Below are positions 8,223-17,888 of a DNA stretch of 64,000 bases, piece by piece. The stretch is from the NCBI RefSeq assembly GCF_018967845.1, contig NZ_JAHLZZ010000001.1, positions 3,348,001-3,412,000 on the forward strand, read 5' to 3'. The stretch's first letter is position 1. Each line of letters opens with the position of its first letter. Source of the stretch: Hymenobacter siberiensis. Its GTDB lineage: Bacteria > Bacteroidota > Bacteroidia > Cytophagales > Hymenobacteraceae. The position numbers and the translations under genes are program-made. The notes beneath the pieces were generated by a model. That model had not been told where the DNA came from, made no database searches, and saw only the letters and a list, made by a program, of their open reading frames with translations.

Positions 8223-8379
8223 TGCAAGAAGCTCAGGTTTTTCCTGGTACTTAGCGCTCCCAAAGCAGTAGTGTATTGTACTTGCCTTGTGGGCAAGTCT
8301 TTTTCTCGGCCTTTCCGCTACACTGCACGGCCGCTACAGTCAGACCACCTAACAATACAGCACCTTTCTCTTTCTACCC

Positions 8380-8826
8380 ATGCAGCATTTCCATTTCATC
8401 TTCGCTTTGCTACTGCTGGCCGGAGCAAGTGCATGCCACAACACTACTCCGGCAGATGAGGTCAAGCCGGTCGTGCCCTTACAAGGCAAATGGAGTATTG
8501 GTGAAGCCACCACTTTCTACTACGGCTGGGATATGAAAGCCGTGGCCCAAACTACCACCCCCGCTTCTCCTGACTACCTCAAAATTGAGGATTCGCAGAT
8601 GTACTATCTAATCGGCCAAAACACGTATCCCTTCACCCTGGTCTACACTTATACCCGCGACGGTGATACCCTTCGCATCCTACCCAGCCAGTCAGCCAAA
8701 GCCCTCAAAGAGCTGACAACGCATACACTTACGCTTTTCTCCCGCCGCACCCGACTAGCTAATGGAGTTCACTATCCCGCTGGGGATGCATTCTATCAAG
8801 CAACCGAGGAGCACTTCAGCCGCTAA
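8380..8826 (+). CDS. Small lipoprotein, hypothetical
   Basis: The 148-residue protein has a lipoprotein-type signal (HFIFALLLLAGASAC), so it should be lipidated at Cys19 and held in the envelope. The mature part (LQGKWSIGEATTFYYGW, YLKIEDSQMYYLIGQNTYPF, TYTRDGDTLRILPSQSAKAL) has the rhythm of small lipocalin-like beta-barrel lipoproteins common in Bacteroidota. The start was chosen at the ATG directly before the signal peptide. The gene lies alone inside a long inverted repeat and next to palindromes, which hints at past mobility. Function unknown. Confidence 0.78.
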   Translation: MQHFHFIFALLLLAGASACHNTTPADEVKPVVPLQGKWSIGEATTFYYGWDMKAVAQTTTPASPDYLKIEDSQMYYLIGQNTYPFTLVYTYTRDGDTLRILPSQSAKALKELTTHTLTLFSRRTRLANGVHYPAGDAFYQATEEHFSR

Positions 8827-8896
8827 GTGACTTTGTACGCTTCCTCTGAAAGCAGAAAGTAGGCCAGCCCAAAGTAAAAGCTTACCTCACGCTACC

Positions 8897-9409
8897 TCAC
8901 CCCCGCAGCTTCACCCACTGCACAGCAATCACCGTCTTCGCATCGCGCAGCGGCTCCGCTACCAGCGCTTCCCAGTTCAACTCCACCATTTCGATGTTCT
9001 CGTTTTCCTCAGCCAGCCCGCCGCCTTCGCCGGTGCGGTGGCTCACTTCGGCGTAGTACACCGTGATTTCCTCGGAACTGGTGCCCGGCGAGGGCCAGAT
9101 ACACACGATTTCCTCCAGCTTATCGACCTCGTAGCCAAGCTCCTCGTGAATCTCGCGGCGCACAGCCGTTTCGGGCGCTTCGTCGCCATCAATCATGCCG
9201 GCGGCAATTTCCAGCAGCTCCGCTTCCGGGCCGATGCGGAACTGGCGGGTGAGCACGTACACCTGCCGGGCCGTGTCGTAGACCAGCGCGGCCACGGCCT
9301 TGCCGGGCGCAAACTGCTCGCGCTTGAGCTGCGCGTCGCCGTCCTGCACCAGGAGCTGGTTGACTTTGTAGTGGCCGTTGAAAACGCGGGTACGCTCGAT
9401 AATATGCAT
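8897..9409 (-). CDS. NUDIX hydrolase, ADP-ribose/GDP-mannose pyrophosphatase type
   Basis: The 170-residue protein holds a complete NUDIX box (GMIDGDEAPETAVRREIHEE followed by LGY), preceded by the AVAALVYD and RQFRIGPEAELLEIAAG strands typical of ADP-ribose pyrophosphatase and GDP-mannose pyrophosphatase (NudF/NudK). These enzymes cut nucleotide sugars to NMP and sugar phosphate. A proline-containing loop after the box (WPSPGTSSEEITVY) fits the ADP-ribose pyrophosphatase group. It is followed on the same strand by a HAD phosphatase, 76 bases away, which may form an operon for nucleotide clean-up. No signal peptide, so cytoplasmic. Confidence 0.9.
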   Translation of the reverse strand: MHIIERTRVFNGHYKVNQLLVQDGDAQLKREQFAPGKAVAALVYDTARQVYVLTRQFRIGPEAELLEIAAGMIDGDEAPETAVRREIHEELGYEVDKLEEIVCIWPSPGTSSEEITVYYAEVSHRTGEGGGLAEENENIEMVELNWEALVAEPLRDAKTVIAVQWVKLRG

Positions 9410-9485
9410 GGTGGCGGAAGGGAAAGGTGAATGTTGGTGCGGTCAAAGAACGGGCAGCGGAACAAGAAATCGACCCTGGCACTCC

Positions 9486-10229
9486 CTAGCTAGGGGCAAC
9501 AATAATGCGCAGGGCATCGGCCAGGGGCTCGAAGCTGGTGATTTCGGCTATGTGAGGCAGGGGCCGTGCGGTCCCCAACCGGTTGAGCCACACTGGCCGG
9601 ATGCTCATGGCCAGCGCGCCCAGCACGTCGGCCTGCCAGTTGTCGCCCACCAATACGGTTTCCTCGGGCCGGGCCGACAGGCGCTGCAGGGCCACCTCAA
9701 AAATGCGGGGGCTGGGCTTGGGCACACCCACGTCTTCGGAGGTGATAAGGGCATCCACCAGGCCCGTCATTCCCAAAAAGCGGAGCTTTTCTTCCTGTTC
9801 CGCTGTGCGGTTGTTGGTCACTATCCCAATGCGGTAGTGCGGTTTCAAGGCTTGTAGCAGGGCCAGCGCCCCGGCCATGGGCTGGCGCAGCCGGGGATAA
9901 TGCACCTGGTTGGCCTGCACAAACTGGTCGATTTCGGCGGCAGTGGCCCGGGGCCAGTACGGGGCTAGCAGCCGCTCAAACCGCAGGCGCCGCGCCTCCT
10001 CATAGGAGTAGCGGCCGGCCATCAGCAGGGCGTGGTATTCTTCCAGCAGCTCACTGTAGAGCTGGTAGAATCCTTCGAAATCAATGGCTTGAAAGAAGGC
10101 CAGCGGGGCGGCACTGGCCCGCAGCGACGCCCGCGCCGTGGCAATATGGTCGAATAAGGTATCATCCAAATCGAAGAGAACGGTGGTCAGGCGGGTGGGT
10201 AGCGCGGATTTTTCGGCGGGCAGTAGCAT
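9486..10229 (-). CDS. HAD-family hydrolase, YjjG-type pyrimidine nucleotidase
   Basis: The 247-residue protein has the HAD motifs in order: VLFDLDDTLFD (nucleophile and acid/base aspartates), IVTNN, a lysine in GVPKPSP, and VGDNWQADVLGA. The helical cap and the TNNRTAEQEEKLRFLG segment fit the YjjG subgroup, which removes phosphate from non-canonical pyrimidine nucleotides. It lies on the same strand as the NUDIX gene, consistent with nucleotide-pool sanitation. Cytoplasmic. The exact substrate is inferred from family only. Confidence 0.88.
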   Translation of the reverse strand: MLLPAEKSALPTRLTTVLFDLDDTLFDHIATARASLRASAAPLAFFQAIDFEGFYQLYSELLEEYHALLMAGRYSYEEARRLRFERLLAPYWPRATAAEIDQFVQANQVHYPRLRQPMAGALALLQALKPHYRIGIVTNNRTAEQEEKLRFLGMTGLVDALITSEDVGVPKPSPRIFEVALQRLSARPEETVLVGDNWQADVLGALAMSIRPVWLNRLGTARPLPHIAEITSFEPLADALRIIVAPS

Positions 10230-10674
10230 GAATGCGGGTAAGGGTATTGGCCCGGCCGGAAGTTGAAGGACGAGCTGTGGAACGATGAAAACCGGCCGCG
10301 GAGCCCACTACCCGGAGGGGCTGGCGGGCCCTTCCCGGGCCAGGCCGCTGGTCCGGCAGTAGCTCAGACGGGCATTCGCGCATCTGTGTTGTACCTTTGT
10401 GCCCACCAGGGCCGCCGTCGGAGCAGCCCGCTGCCCGGCCGCGTCGGGCAAAGCCCCGCGCCTCGGCTGCCTCCGCAAGTAAGCGCACCTCACCCCAACT
10501 TCTCTTCAGACAGGGAATCTGACGGCCTCCGACGAGCCGCCAACCCCGCCCACGCTTGGCCTCGTCCGGCGTGGCCATGCCCGCCTGTGCTACGCCACAG
10601 GCTCAACCACTCATTCCGTGGACGACTGTCCACCACTATTTTACTTCAGCACAATGGGCCTGCTTTTACCAGTC
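10230..10674. other. Gene-poor GC-rich interval, possible non-coding RNA
   Basis: About 445 bases lie between the HAD gene and a family A repeat. Frames here give only low-complexity Arg/Pro/Ala protein and I accept none as a gene. A perfect TACCTTTG box sits at 10392-10399 on the plus strand, and short hairpins follow (for example GTGGAC-GACT-GTCCAC near 10620). I looked for RNase P, tmRNA and SRP signatures and did not find them. Confidence 0.4.
10392..10399 (+). promoter_or_regulatory. Candidate promoter -7 box TACCTTTG
   Basis: Exact match to TAnnTTTG in a gene-poor interval, with no protein gene within 400 bases downstream. If real, it would drive a short untranslated RNA or a long leader of the helicase gene. 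Confidence 0.35.
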
Positions 10675-10779
10675 CGTCATGCTGAGCGCAGTCGAAGCAT
10701 CTCGCTCGGGGCCGTGATTCAATCGTAAGAAAAGGATTACTACCCCACGCGAGATGCTTCGGCTACGCTCAGCATGACG
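10675..10779. repeat. Palindromic repeat, family A (copy 3)
   Basis: Arms of 31 bases at 10675-10705 and 10749-10779 (CGTCATGCTGAGCGCAG and its complement, with small differences) enclose a 43-base loop. It lies 42 bases before the helicase start. Confidence 0.9.
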
Positions 10780-10821
10780 AACCGAAAGGTTTGATTCCAG
10801 TGCGCCCAATTTCCCCTCAAC

Positions 10822-12306
<1,485 letters not shown>

Positions 12307-12335
12307 ACACTTTTAGCCAGAGCAGTCGGAAAGGA

Positions 12336-12599
12336 GTCATGCTGAGCGCAGCCGAAGCATCTCTACCGCGTAACTAGAGATGTTTCGGAGTCTACGTACA
12401 CGATGTAGAGACGCAACATTTGCGTCTCGTCGTTGAACGACCGGGACCGCACAAACCTGCGCAGTTATAACAACATCAGCAACGACGAAACTCCAACTAT
12501 TGCGTCTCTATATCGTGTACACGGACCTTGAGTTTGTTCTAATCCTTTTGATTGGACTTACCATTGCGGTAGAGATGCTTCGGCTGCGCTCAGCATGAC
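12336..12599. repeat. Nested repeat: family A copy 4 split by a GTAGAGACGCAA-type palindrome
   Basis: The outer arms 12336-12369 and 12566-12599 are complementary family A arms. The loop of almost 200 bases contains another inverted repeat, CGTACACGATGTAGAGACGC near 12395 and its complement near 12501-12523, and inside that a smaller GACGCAA/TTGCGTC pair. A decayed copy of the family A right arm (TAGAGATGTTTCGG) lies at about 12374. This looks like one repeat inserted into another. Confidence 0.85.
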
Positions 12600-12627
12600 A
12601 ACCTTTTTTATTGACAACCGATTTATC

Positions 12628-12675
12628 AAAAAGCAGCAGGCCCCGGAAAACTTTTTCCGGGGCCTGCTGCTTTTT
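12628..12675 (+). terminator. Rho-independent terminator (bidirectional)
   Basis: AAAGCAGCAGGCCCCGG and CCGGGGCCTGCTGCTTT form a perfect long stem with A-run and T-run on the two sides. It ends the helicase transcript before the gene at 12720. Confidence 0.85.
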
Positions 12676-12719
12676 AGGGCAGATTACTTGCTGCTTCGCA
12701 ACTAACTTTTTGCTTCTTT

Positions 12720-13208
12720 ATGGCTCAGCCTACGCTTCCCGTCATTCAGGCCCTGCGCGACACGGCCCAGCGCCTCGCCACCCAGGCCCCCTACCAGTGG
12801 GGCCACATGGGCAGCTGCAACTGCGGCCACCTCGCCCAGACCATTACACAGCTGACCAAAGCCGAAATCCACGCCCGCGCCATGCAGCGCTACGGCGACT
12901 GGGAGCGTCAGATTATCGACTATTGCCCCACCAGCGGCCTGCCCATCGACCAGACCATTGACGAGATGCTGGCCCTCGGCTTCACCCGCTCCGACCTCAC
13001 GCACCTCGAACGCATCTCGGACGCCACCATCCGGGCCGCCATTCCTTTCGAGCGCCGCGACACCCTGCGCCACAACCAGCGCGACGATGTAGTGCTCTAC
13101 CTCCGCACCTGGGCCGACCTGCTGGAGCGCGACCTGCTGGCCGGCATCACCCTGCCGAACTTCGACGCTGCGCCGGTACCCACACCGGTACTGGTTGCCG
13201 TTTACTAA
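12720..13208 (+). CDS. Conserved hypothetical protein
   Basis: The 162-residue protein is soluble and without signal peptide. A cysteine/histidine cluster near residue 33 (HMGSCNCGHLAQTI) and a further cysteine (IDYCPTSGLPI) suggest possible metal binding. The C-terminal half is helical (VVLYLRTWADLLERDLL). I do not recognise a named family, although it looks like a conserved Bacteroidota protein rather than a chance frame: its codon use is normal and terminators close it off on both sides as a single-gene unit. Function unknown. Confidence 0.72.
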   Translation: MAQPTLPVIQALRDTAQRLATQAPYQWGHMGSCNCGHLAQTITQLTKAEIHARAMQRYGDWERQIIDYCPTSGLPIDQTIDEMLALGFTRSDLTHLERISDATIRAAIPFERRDTLRHNQRDDVVLYLRTWADLLERDLLAGITLPNFDAAPVPTPVLVAVY

Positions 13209-13248
13209 GCCGGTCGGGCCACCCGGCCCCGATGGACAAAAGCTGACG

Positions 13249-13296
13249 ACACAGAAAAAGCCCCCGCCAAAAATCTGGCGGGGGCTTTTTCTGTGT
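13249..13296 (+). terminator. Rho-independent terminator (bidirectional)
   Basis: ACACAGAAAAAGCCCCCGCC pairs with its complement GGCGGGGGCTTTTTCTGTGT around an 8-base loop. It serves the plus-strand gene ending at 13208 and the minus-strand lipoprotein ending at 13332. Confidence 0.9.
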
Positions 13297-13331
13297 TTTA
13301 TCAGGCGCGGCTGCTAAGCCAGCCGCTGGCC

Positions 13332-13517
13332 TTAGTTGCGGGTCACGTTGGAGCGTTGAGCTTCGCGGTAGCCTTCGGCGCGGTGGCCACGCTTGTAGGC
13401 GGCATCAGCGGAAGGGTCTTTCTCAGCCTCAGCGGCATCGGGGGCCTGGGCGCAAGAGGCCGTCAGGAGCATTGCCGCGGCGGCGGCCAACCAAAGATTC
13501 GTGCGGGTCAGTTTCAT
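13332..13517 (-). CDS. Small lipoprotein
   Basis: A 61-residue protein with a clean lipoprotein signal peptide (LWLAAAAAMLLTASC) and a short, charged mature part (EAEKDPSADAAYKRGHRAEG). The start is the ATG preceding the signal; a promoter-like TACCTTCG lies directly upstream at 13521-13528. Small secreted lipoproteins of this form are common in Cytophagales and have no assigned role. A shared terminator follows the stop. Confidence 0.75.
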   Translation of the reverse strand: MKLTRTNLWLAAAAAMLLTASCAQAPDAAEAEKDPSADAAYKRGHRAEGYREAQRSNVTRN

Positions 13518-14495
13518 GCTACGAAGGTAGCCAACGGCCGCCAAACGAACAACCCGACCAGACAAGCAAGCGCGCAATCATCACAGCGCCGAATGCCATT
13601 ATCGCGCCGCCATAAGGCCACGCCAGCAAAGCCGCACACACTTATTTACGGTCATTTACAATTGACAATACAAGCATTTTTCAGCCCTGATGCCTAGCAA
13701 GATTCCCCCGTTGCATCTGACCTAGCCCCAAGCCTTTAAAAGAACATGAATCGACTGATGTGTTGGCCTGCAATGACAAGCCAATGGTCTCAAAACCGGG
13801 CTCATTATGTTAGTAGCCCTTGTACTGCCACAAAAACACTCATAGCATTTAACAACGTTGCTTAAGCTGCCTGACATGTCAAATTCGTTAGCAGCAGACA
13901 GCTAATGCTAGTGTAACACCCGATATTTTACTACTCAAATAGCTGGGATTATCAAGCGTATCAACTACAAGCCAAAGCCGTGGCAACCTCGTATATTAAA
14001 CCAAACCAGCACTTTCGTTAGCTTAATGCAAATCATTGAAAAAAAACGTTTTATGAACTCAAATAGCTTCCATATAGACAACACGAAGTCAGACCACAAA
14101 AATTAGCATTTGGTGCAATATAATATCGTTATATTCATAGGGCATCACGACATTGGAACGATACCACGGGAAGCTGCTAAAAGCCTCACTAAAAGACCTG
14201 ACAAGTTGAATATTTTTTATACAGGCAGCAGTATTACAGCTCTATAAAGGGAAGCCTGAAATCAAGATACAGGCGGGGCTTTGACAGTAGCGCCAGGTTG
14301 GGAAGAGTGAGCCAAATCCCGGAATCTGCACCGTTACGCAGCATGCGTGAAACGGCTGTACCAGCATACATTCTCTATGATATACGCCAGACTAAGGCTG
14401 GCAGATTGCCGCTTCATACCCGGCCATGGTCTGACAACAGTCACCTGACAAGGGAGTGGCATAGCAGCAAATATCACGGCCGCTCAACCCGCAAA
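13518..14495. other. Gene-less, AT-rich interval of almost 1 kb
   Basis: Base composition drops clearly against the flanks and no frame has coding character. I see a small inverted repeat AATATAA-tatcg-TTATATT at 14117-14135, which could be an operator. No transposase, RNA or repeat-family signature was found. It lies between the small lipoprotein and the 3' end of the XRE gene, so it may be decayed mobile DNA. Confidence 0.5.
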
Positions 14496-15278
14496 TTACT
14501 CGGGTTGATAATCGGCAAAGGAGCCGTCGCGGTAGAAAATCACAATCCGGCGGATGGGCTTGTCGCCGCCCGCAAACAGCGCCGAAGCCAGAGCATCGCC
14601 CGGCGTAGCAGGGGCCGGCAGCGGCTGGAATGGAGCAGCCGTAGCCGGTACCTCTACCACATGCGTGAGCAGGGAGGCGGAAGGGCCAGTGATAGCCTCC
14701 TGCATCGGCATCATCGTCGGCGGCAACTCCGCTTCTAAAGTGGGGGGCGGAGGTGGGGCCTGGCTGGTATCCGAAGCCGTTGGCAATGCATCCAAGGGGG
14801 CTGCACTAGCTATAAAACGCTTGGTTACAACCAGGCTACGGGCCGGAGTCGGTATACTGGCACGTAGCGGGGCGACTGGAAGGGCCGCAGTATTTAACAA
14901 CTTACTACCAACCATTTGAGCACTTAATTCAGGAGCTTGGGGCGCCTCCACAGTAGCCAACACAGGGGCTTGAGCGCGCTCATCGTCCACTACGGACACT
15001 GGGCTGGGGGTAGTTGGGGCAGCCGCCCCACTGGCGGCCTCCGGCGACATCGCAGGCATGGCGGCCGCTGGGGCCAGCATGGGTCCGGCACCGTTCAGCA
15101 GCCACGGCATGGCCAAATCGGGCATAGCGGCCAGAATGCGTTGGACGACTTCCAGACTAGGCTTGTTGCGGCCCGAGAGAATGTGGCTGACAATAGGCCG
15201 GGCCACGCCAATAAGGTCTGCAAACTGCGTGGGCGTGAGCTGTCGGCTTTCTAGTATTTCTCTGATGCGCTCAACCAT
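14496..15278 (-). CDS. XRE-type helix-turn-helix protein with long Ala/Pro-rich region
   Basis: The 260-residue protein begins with a Cro/C1-type DNA-binding domain (residues 1-60: MVERIREILESRQLTPTQFA, IGVARPIVSHILSGRNKPSL, VVQRILAAMPDLAMPWLL). About 170 residues of low-complexity Ala/Pro/Thr sequence follow, including a run of five prolines. The protein ends in a short ordered piece (PIRRIVIFYRDGSFADYQPE). Such proteins are DNA-binding regulators. The ordered C-terminal end may bind a partner. A TACATTTG box 18 bases before the start supports the chosen ATG. The AT-rich empty region downstream is unusual for this window. Confidence 0.82.
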   Translation of the reverse strand: MVERIREILESRQLTPTQFADLIGVARPIVSHILSGRNKPSLEVVQRILAAMPDLAMPWLLNGAGPMLAPAAAMPAMSPEAASGAAAPTTPSPVSVVDDERAQAPVLATVEAPQAPELSAQMVGSKLLNTAALPVAPLRASIPTPARSLVVTKRFIASAAPLDALPTASDTSQAPPPPPTLEAELPPTMMPMQEAITGPSASLLTHVVEVPATAAPFQPLPAPATPGDALASALFAGGDKPIRRIVIFYRDGSFADYQPE

Positions 15279-15295
15279 AGTTGGTATTTTGGTTA

Positions 15296-15303
15296 CAAAT
15301 GTA
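15296..15303 (-). promoter_or_regulatory. Candidate promoter -7 box TACATTTG
   Basis: Exact TAnnTTTG on the minus strand, 18 bases before the ATG of the XRE gene at 15278. The -33 element is not clear. Confidence 0.45.
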
Positions 15304-15638
15304 GCGCTTAGAATCAAGAGGGCGGATATTATTACTTATACTGTGCAGATTACAATTGTATCAATACAGCTAAGTCCTATGTGTTTACATCTGTTAATAG
15401 CATGCAGTGCATACTCCTTTAGCACACTTTCAAACAAATGTAATCAGCCATGGAGTACTCCTTTTCCCTGTTTTTGGCGCGGCCAGACACGCGTAATTTT
15501 GCTTCCCGTCCGGGGCTACGTGCTCGGCAAATCTTCCCTTTTACCAGAGTTCCGCTAGTACCAATACCAAGCGGTAGCGCATCTTTTTCAGCCCGAATTA
15601 AGCCCTGGCTTTCGCATGGCTTATCCGAATACAGGTGC
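15304..15638. other. Gene-less interval upstream of the XRE gene
   Basis: AT-rich to about 15430, then GC-rich. No frame looks coding and no tRNA fold was seen. It holds the upstream region of the XRE gene. Confidence 0.4.
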
Positions 15639-15680
15639 GAAAAAAGGCCCGGCAACCTCTCGGTTGCCGGGCCTTTTCAG
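15639..15680 (-). terminator. Rho-independent terminator (bidirectional)
   Basis: AAAAAAGGCCCGGCAACC and GGTTGCCGGGCCTTTT form a strong stem about 50 bases past the end of the L,D-transpeptidase gene (minus strand). Confidence 0.85.
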
Positions 15681-15727
15681 TAGTCTTTGCCGCTGGCCCG
15701 GGAGCAGGGGCACGGATAGGATTGGGG

Positions 15728-17482
15728 CTAGTCGAAGTACTCGCGGGCGAGCTTTTTGTCCAGCCCGTAGATGTCGTCGCGGAAGTGAGGATGGCCGGCG
15801 GCATCAGCCCAGGCCGTGAAATAGACCAGGTAAACGGGCAACTTTTTCTTCAGCGTAATATACTTTTCGCGGTGCTTGGCAATGGTATCCAGGATGGTGG
15901 CCTGGTCCCATTCGGGCCGATTGCGCAGCAGGTAGGTGGCCAGTTTAATGGGCTCGGAAACCCGCACGCAGCCGTGGCTGAAGCTGCGGTTGCTCTGCGA
16001 AAACAGCTCGTCGTGGGGCGTGTCGTGCAGGTAAATATCGTTCGAGTTGGGGAAGATAAACTTCACGTCACCCAGGTCATTCTTGGGACCAGGACGGCGG
16101 CGCAGCGTGTATTTGAATGTCGACTGCGTCACGTTGGCCCAGTCCACGGAGGCCGGGTTGACGGCGGTCGCCTTACGGCCATAGCCCTTCACCACCTCCA
16201 TATCGAGGCGGTCAAGGTAGTTGGGGTTGGCCACCAGCTTGCTGCGCAGCTCATTTGCGATGATGCTGAACGGCACGTTCCAGTAAGGAGCCAGCACTAC
16301 ATATTCCATTTTATCGCTGAACACCGGCGTTTCGTGCAGCACCTTACCCACGATGACGCGCATATTGAACACCTCCTTGTCGGCTTCGATTACGTGCAGC
16401 GTGTACTCCGGAATATTCACGAGCAGGTAGTCCGGCTCGAACTTTTTGGGCAGCCAGCGCCAGCGCTCCATGTTCAAAATGAGCTGGTCGATACGCGAGC
16501 CAATGGGAACGTTAAGCTGCTTTAGCGTCTCACCGCTGACAATGCCGGTTGGCTTCAAGCCAGCATCCTGCTGAAATAACTTAACGGCCTGCACCAATTC
16601 GGGGTCGTAAACCTGGGCATTGGGAGCTGCAACAGCCGGGGCTCCAGGCTTGGCAGCAGCGGGCGCGGGCGTACTGGCATCGGCCCCGCCAACGCTATCG
16701 AGCAGGCGCTTGCGCAGGGCAGCTACCGCCGGCGAGGCGGCTCCGGGCTTCAGGTTGAGGGTGGCGGGCAGGGTGGGCCAGCCACCGGCCCGCTCCTGGG
16801 CCCGGTAAGTGGCAAGGGCCTGTTTCAACTGGTCGTACTCGGGGTGCAGGGGGGCAAACTCGTAGTAGTTGTAACGGCTTTTGCGCTCGCCCAGGAAGGT
16901 GAACAGCGCCTTATTAAGCTTGATTTTATTGGGTTTGACCATCCACGAAGTGTCCTTCTTATCGTGCGGATTGGCGATGCCCCGATAGTAGTCGTTGGCC
17001 CATTTCATGTACGTGCCTGTCAGGGCAATATCTGCCTGGCGCTCCAGCGTATTGCGGCGCACGGAGTCGCTCTGAACCTTTTCCAGCTCAGCCAGCATCT
17101 GGGATATGTCCTTAATCTGGTAGTCTTTAGGGTTTAGCCCCTCATTGCCAGCTTTAGCAATGATGTCCTGCAAGGTCTTCACCCGTTCTACGGGTTTGTG
17201 GTCCTTAAACCAGCCTAGCCTGAAGCCCCTTTCCCGGTAGAAGCGGCGCGCCGGAAGCAGCTGCGCCGTGAATTTGGGTTCGGCCTGGAAGGCCTTGATA
17301 AACGCCATACTGTCGAGCAGCAGCTGGGGGCCGGCCACGGTGGTAACCTCCGACGAGTCGGTCGCCGTTTGACCGGCGGTCTGGGTCTGCGAATCGGAGC
17401 CGCAGGAAGCAAAGGTAGTGCTGCCGAGGGCTGCCAACAGGAGCAGCCACAGCAGGGAAGTAGTTCGGAGAATAAAATTCAT
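15728..17482 (-). CDS. L,D-transpeptidase, YcbB-like lipoprotein
   Basis: From the ATG at 17482 the protein has 584 residues. It has a signal sequence with a lipoprotein-type cysteine (LGSTTFASCGS), a helical N-terminal domain, and a peptidoglycan-binding repeat (VQAVKLFQQDAGLKPTGIVS, ETLKQLNVPI). A YkuD catalytic domain follows, with HxxxxxFSHGCVRVS-type chemistry: SHGCVRVS places the catalytic Cys at about residue 505. These enzymes make 3-3 cross-links in peptidoglycan or attach proteins to it, in the periplasm. An Ala/Pro-rich insert (ADASTPAPAAAKPGAPAVAA) separates parts of the binding region. The internal start was chosen because the longer frame puts unrelated sequence before the signal peptide. 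Confidence 0.92.
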   Translation of the reverse strand: MNFILRTTSLLWLLLLAALGSTTFASCGSDSQTQTAGQTATDSSEVTTVAGPQLLLDSMAFIKAFQAEPKFTAQLLPARRFYRERGFRLGWFKDHKPVERVKTLQDIIAKAGNEGLNPKDYQIKDISQMLAELEKVQSDSVRRNTLERQADIALTGTYMKWANDYYRGIANPHDKKDTSWMVKPNKIKLNKALFTFLGERKSRYNYYEFAPLHPEYDQLKQALATYRAQERAGGWPTLPATLNLKPGAASPAVAALRKRLLDSVGGADASTPAPAAAKPGAPAVAAPNAQVYDPELVQAVKLFQQDAGLKPTGIVSGETLKQLNVPIGSRIDQLILNMERWRWLPKKFEPDYLLVNIPEYTLHVIEADKEVFNMRVIVGKVLHETPVFSDKMEYVVLAPYWNVPFSIIANELRSKLVANPNYLDRLDMEVVKGYGRKATAVNPASVDWANVTQSTFKYTLRRRPGPKNDLGDVKFIFPNSNDIYLHDTPHDELFSQSNRSFSHGCVRVSEPIKLATYLLRNRPEWDQATILDTIAKHREKYITLKKKLPVYLVYFTAWADAAGHPHFRDDIYGLDKKLAREYFD

Positions 17483-17888
17483 TAAAGGGAATAAAGCGGG
17501 CGGAAAGTAGCCCTGGCCGGGACCGGGGAATGTGCGTTGTACTGCCAAGCTGCTGGCGGGGTTGCACCGGGCCACCCGCAGGCAGTCCGGTTGCAAAGTA
17601 CGCCATTGCGGGCCACAGCGTGTTGCCACAGGGCCGGAATCGTACCAAATCCAGCGCAAAAAAAATACTCCCATTATCGGGCTGGCTCAAACAGCCGTAT
17701 TTAACGGGGTATAGTAGGCTTCCGGCGCTCGCTCGCTGGCACACACTATTCCTTCCACCGGGGCCAAACCGCCGGGCTGGCTGTTATTTCGGACCGGCAC
17801 TTTAATACGGGCCGGCGCGGCGCAACCCGCTGGGCCCACCTACGCATTTTCGGTAACCTCTTCGCTTCCCTCCTCTTCGCTTCCCTAT
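17483..17888. other. Divergent intergenic region
   Basis: About 400 bases between two divergent genes, with no coding frame. A 14-base direct repeat CTCTTCGCTTCCCT occurs twice just before the aminopeptidase start (about 17860-17887). Promoters for both genes should lie here, but I see no perfect TAnnTTTG box. Confidence 0.4.

Larger units (their letters stand above)
7954..8868. repeat. Long-range inverted repeat flanking a lipoprotein gene
   Basis: The sequence from 7954 (GACTGGCCTAC, then AGAGGAAGCGTACAAGTCA to about 7986) recurs inverted at 8828-8868 (TGACTTTGTACGCTTCCTCT, then GTAGGCCAG). The arms are about 33-41 bases with a few gaps. They bracket two nested smaller palindromes and the lipoprotein gene at 8380. 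This could be the border of an old mobile cassette. Confidence 0.6.

Noticed and set aside
10230..10674. RNase P RNA, tmRNA or SRP RNA
   Set aside because: The conserved sequences of these RNAs are not present on either strand.
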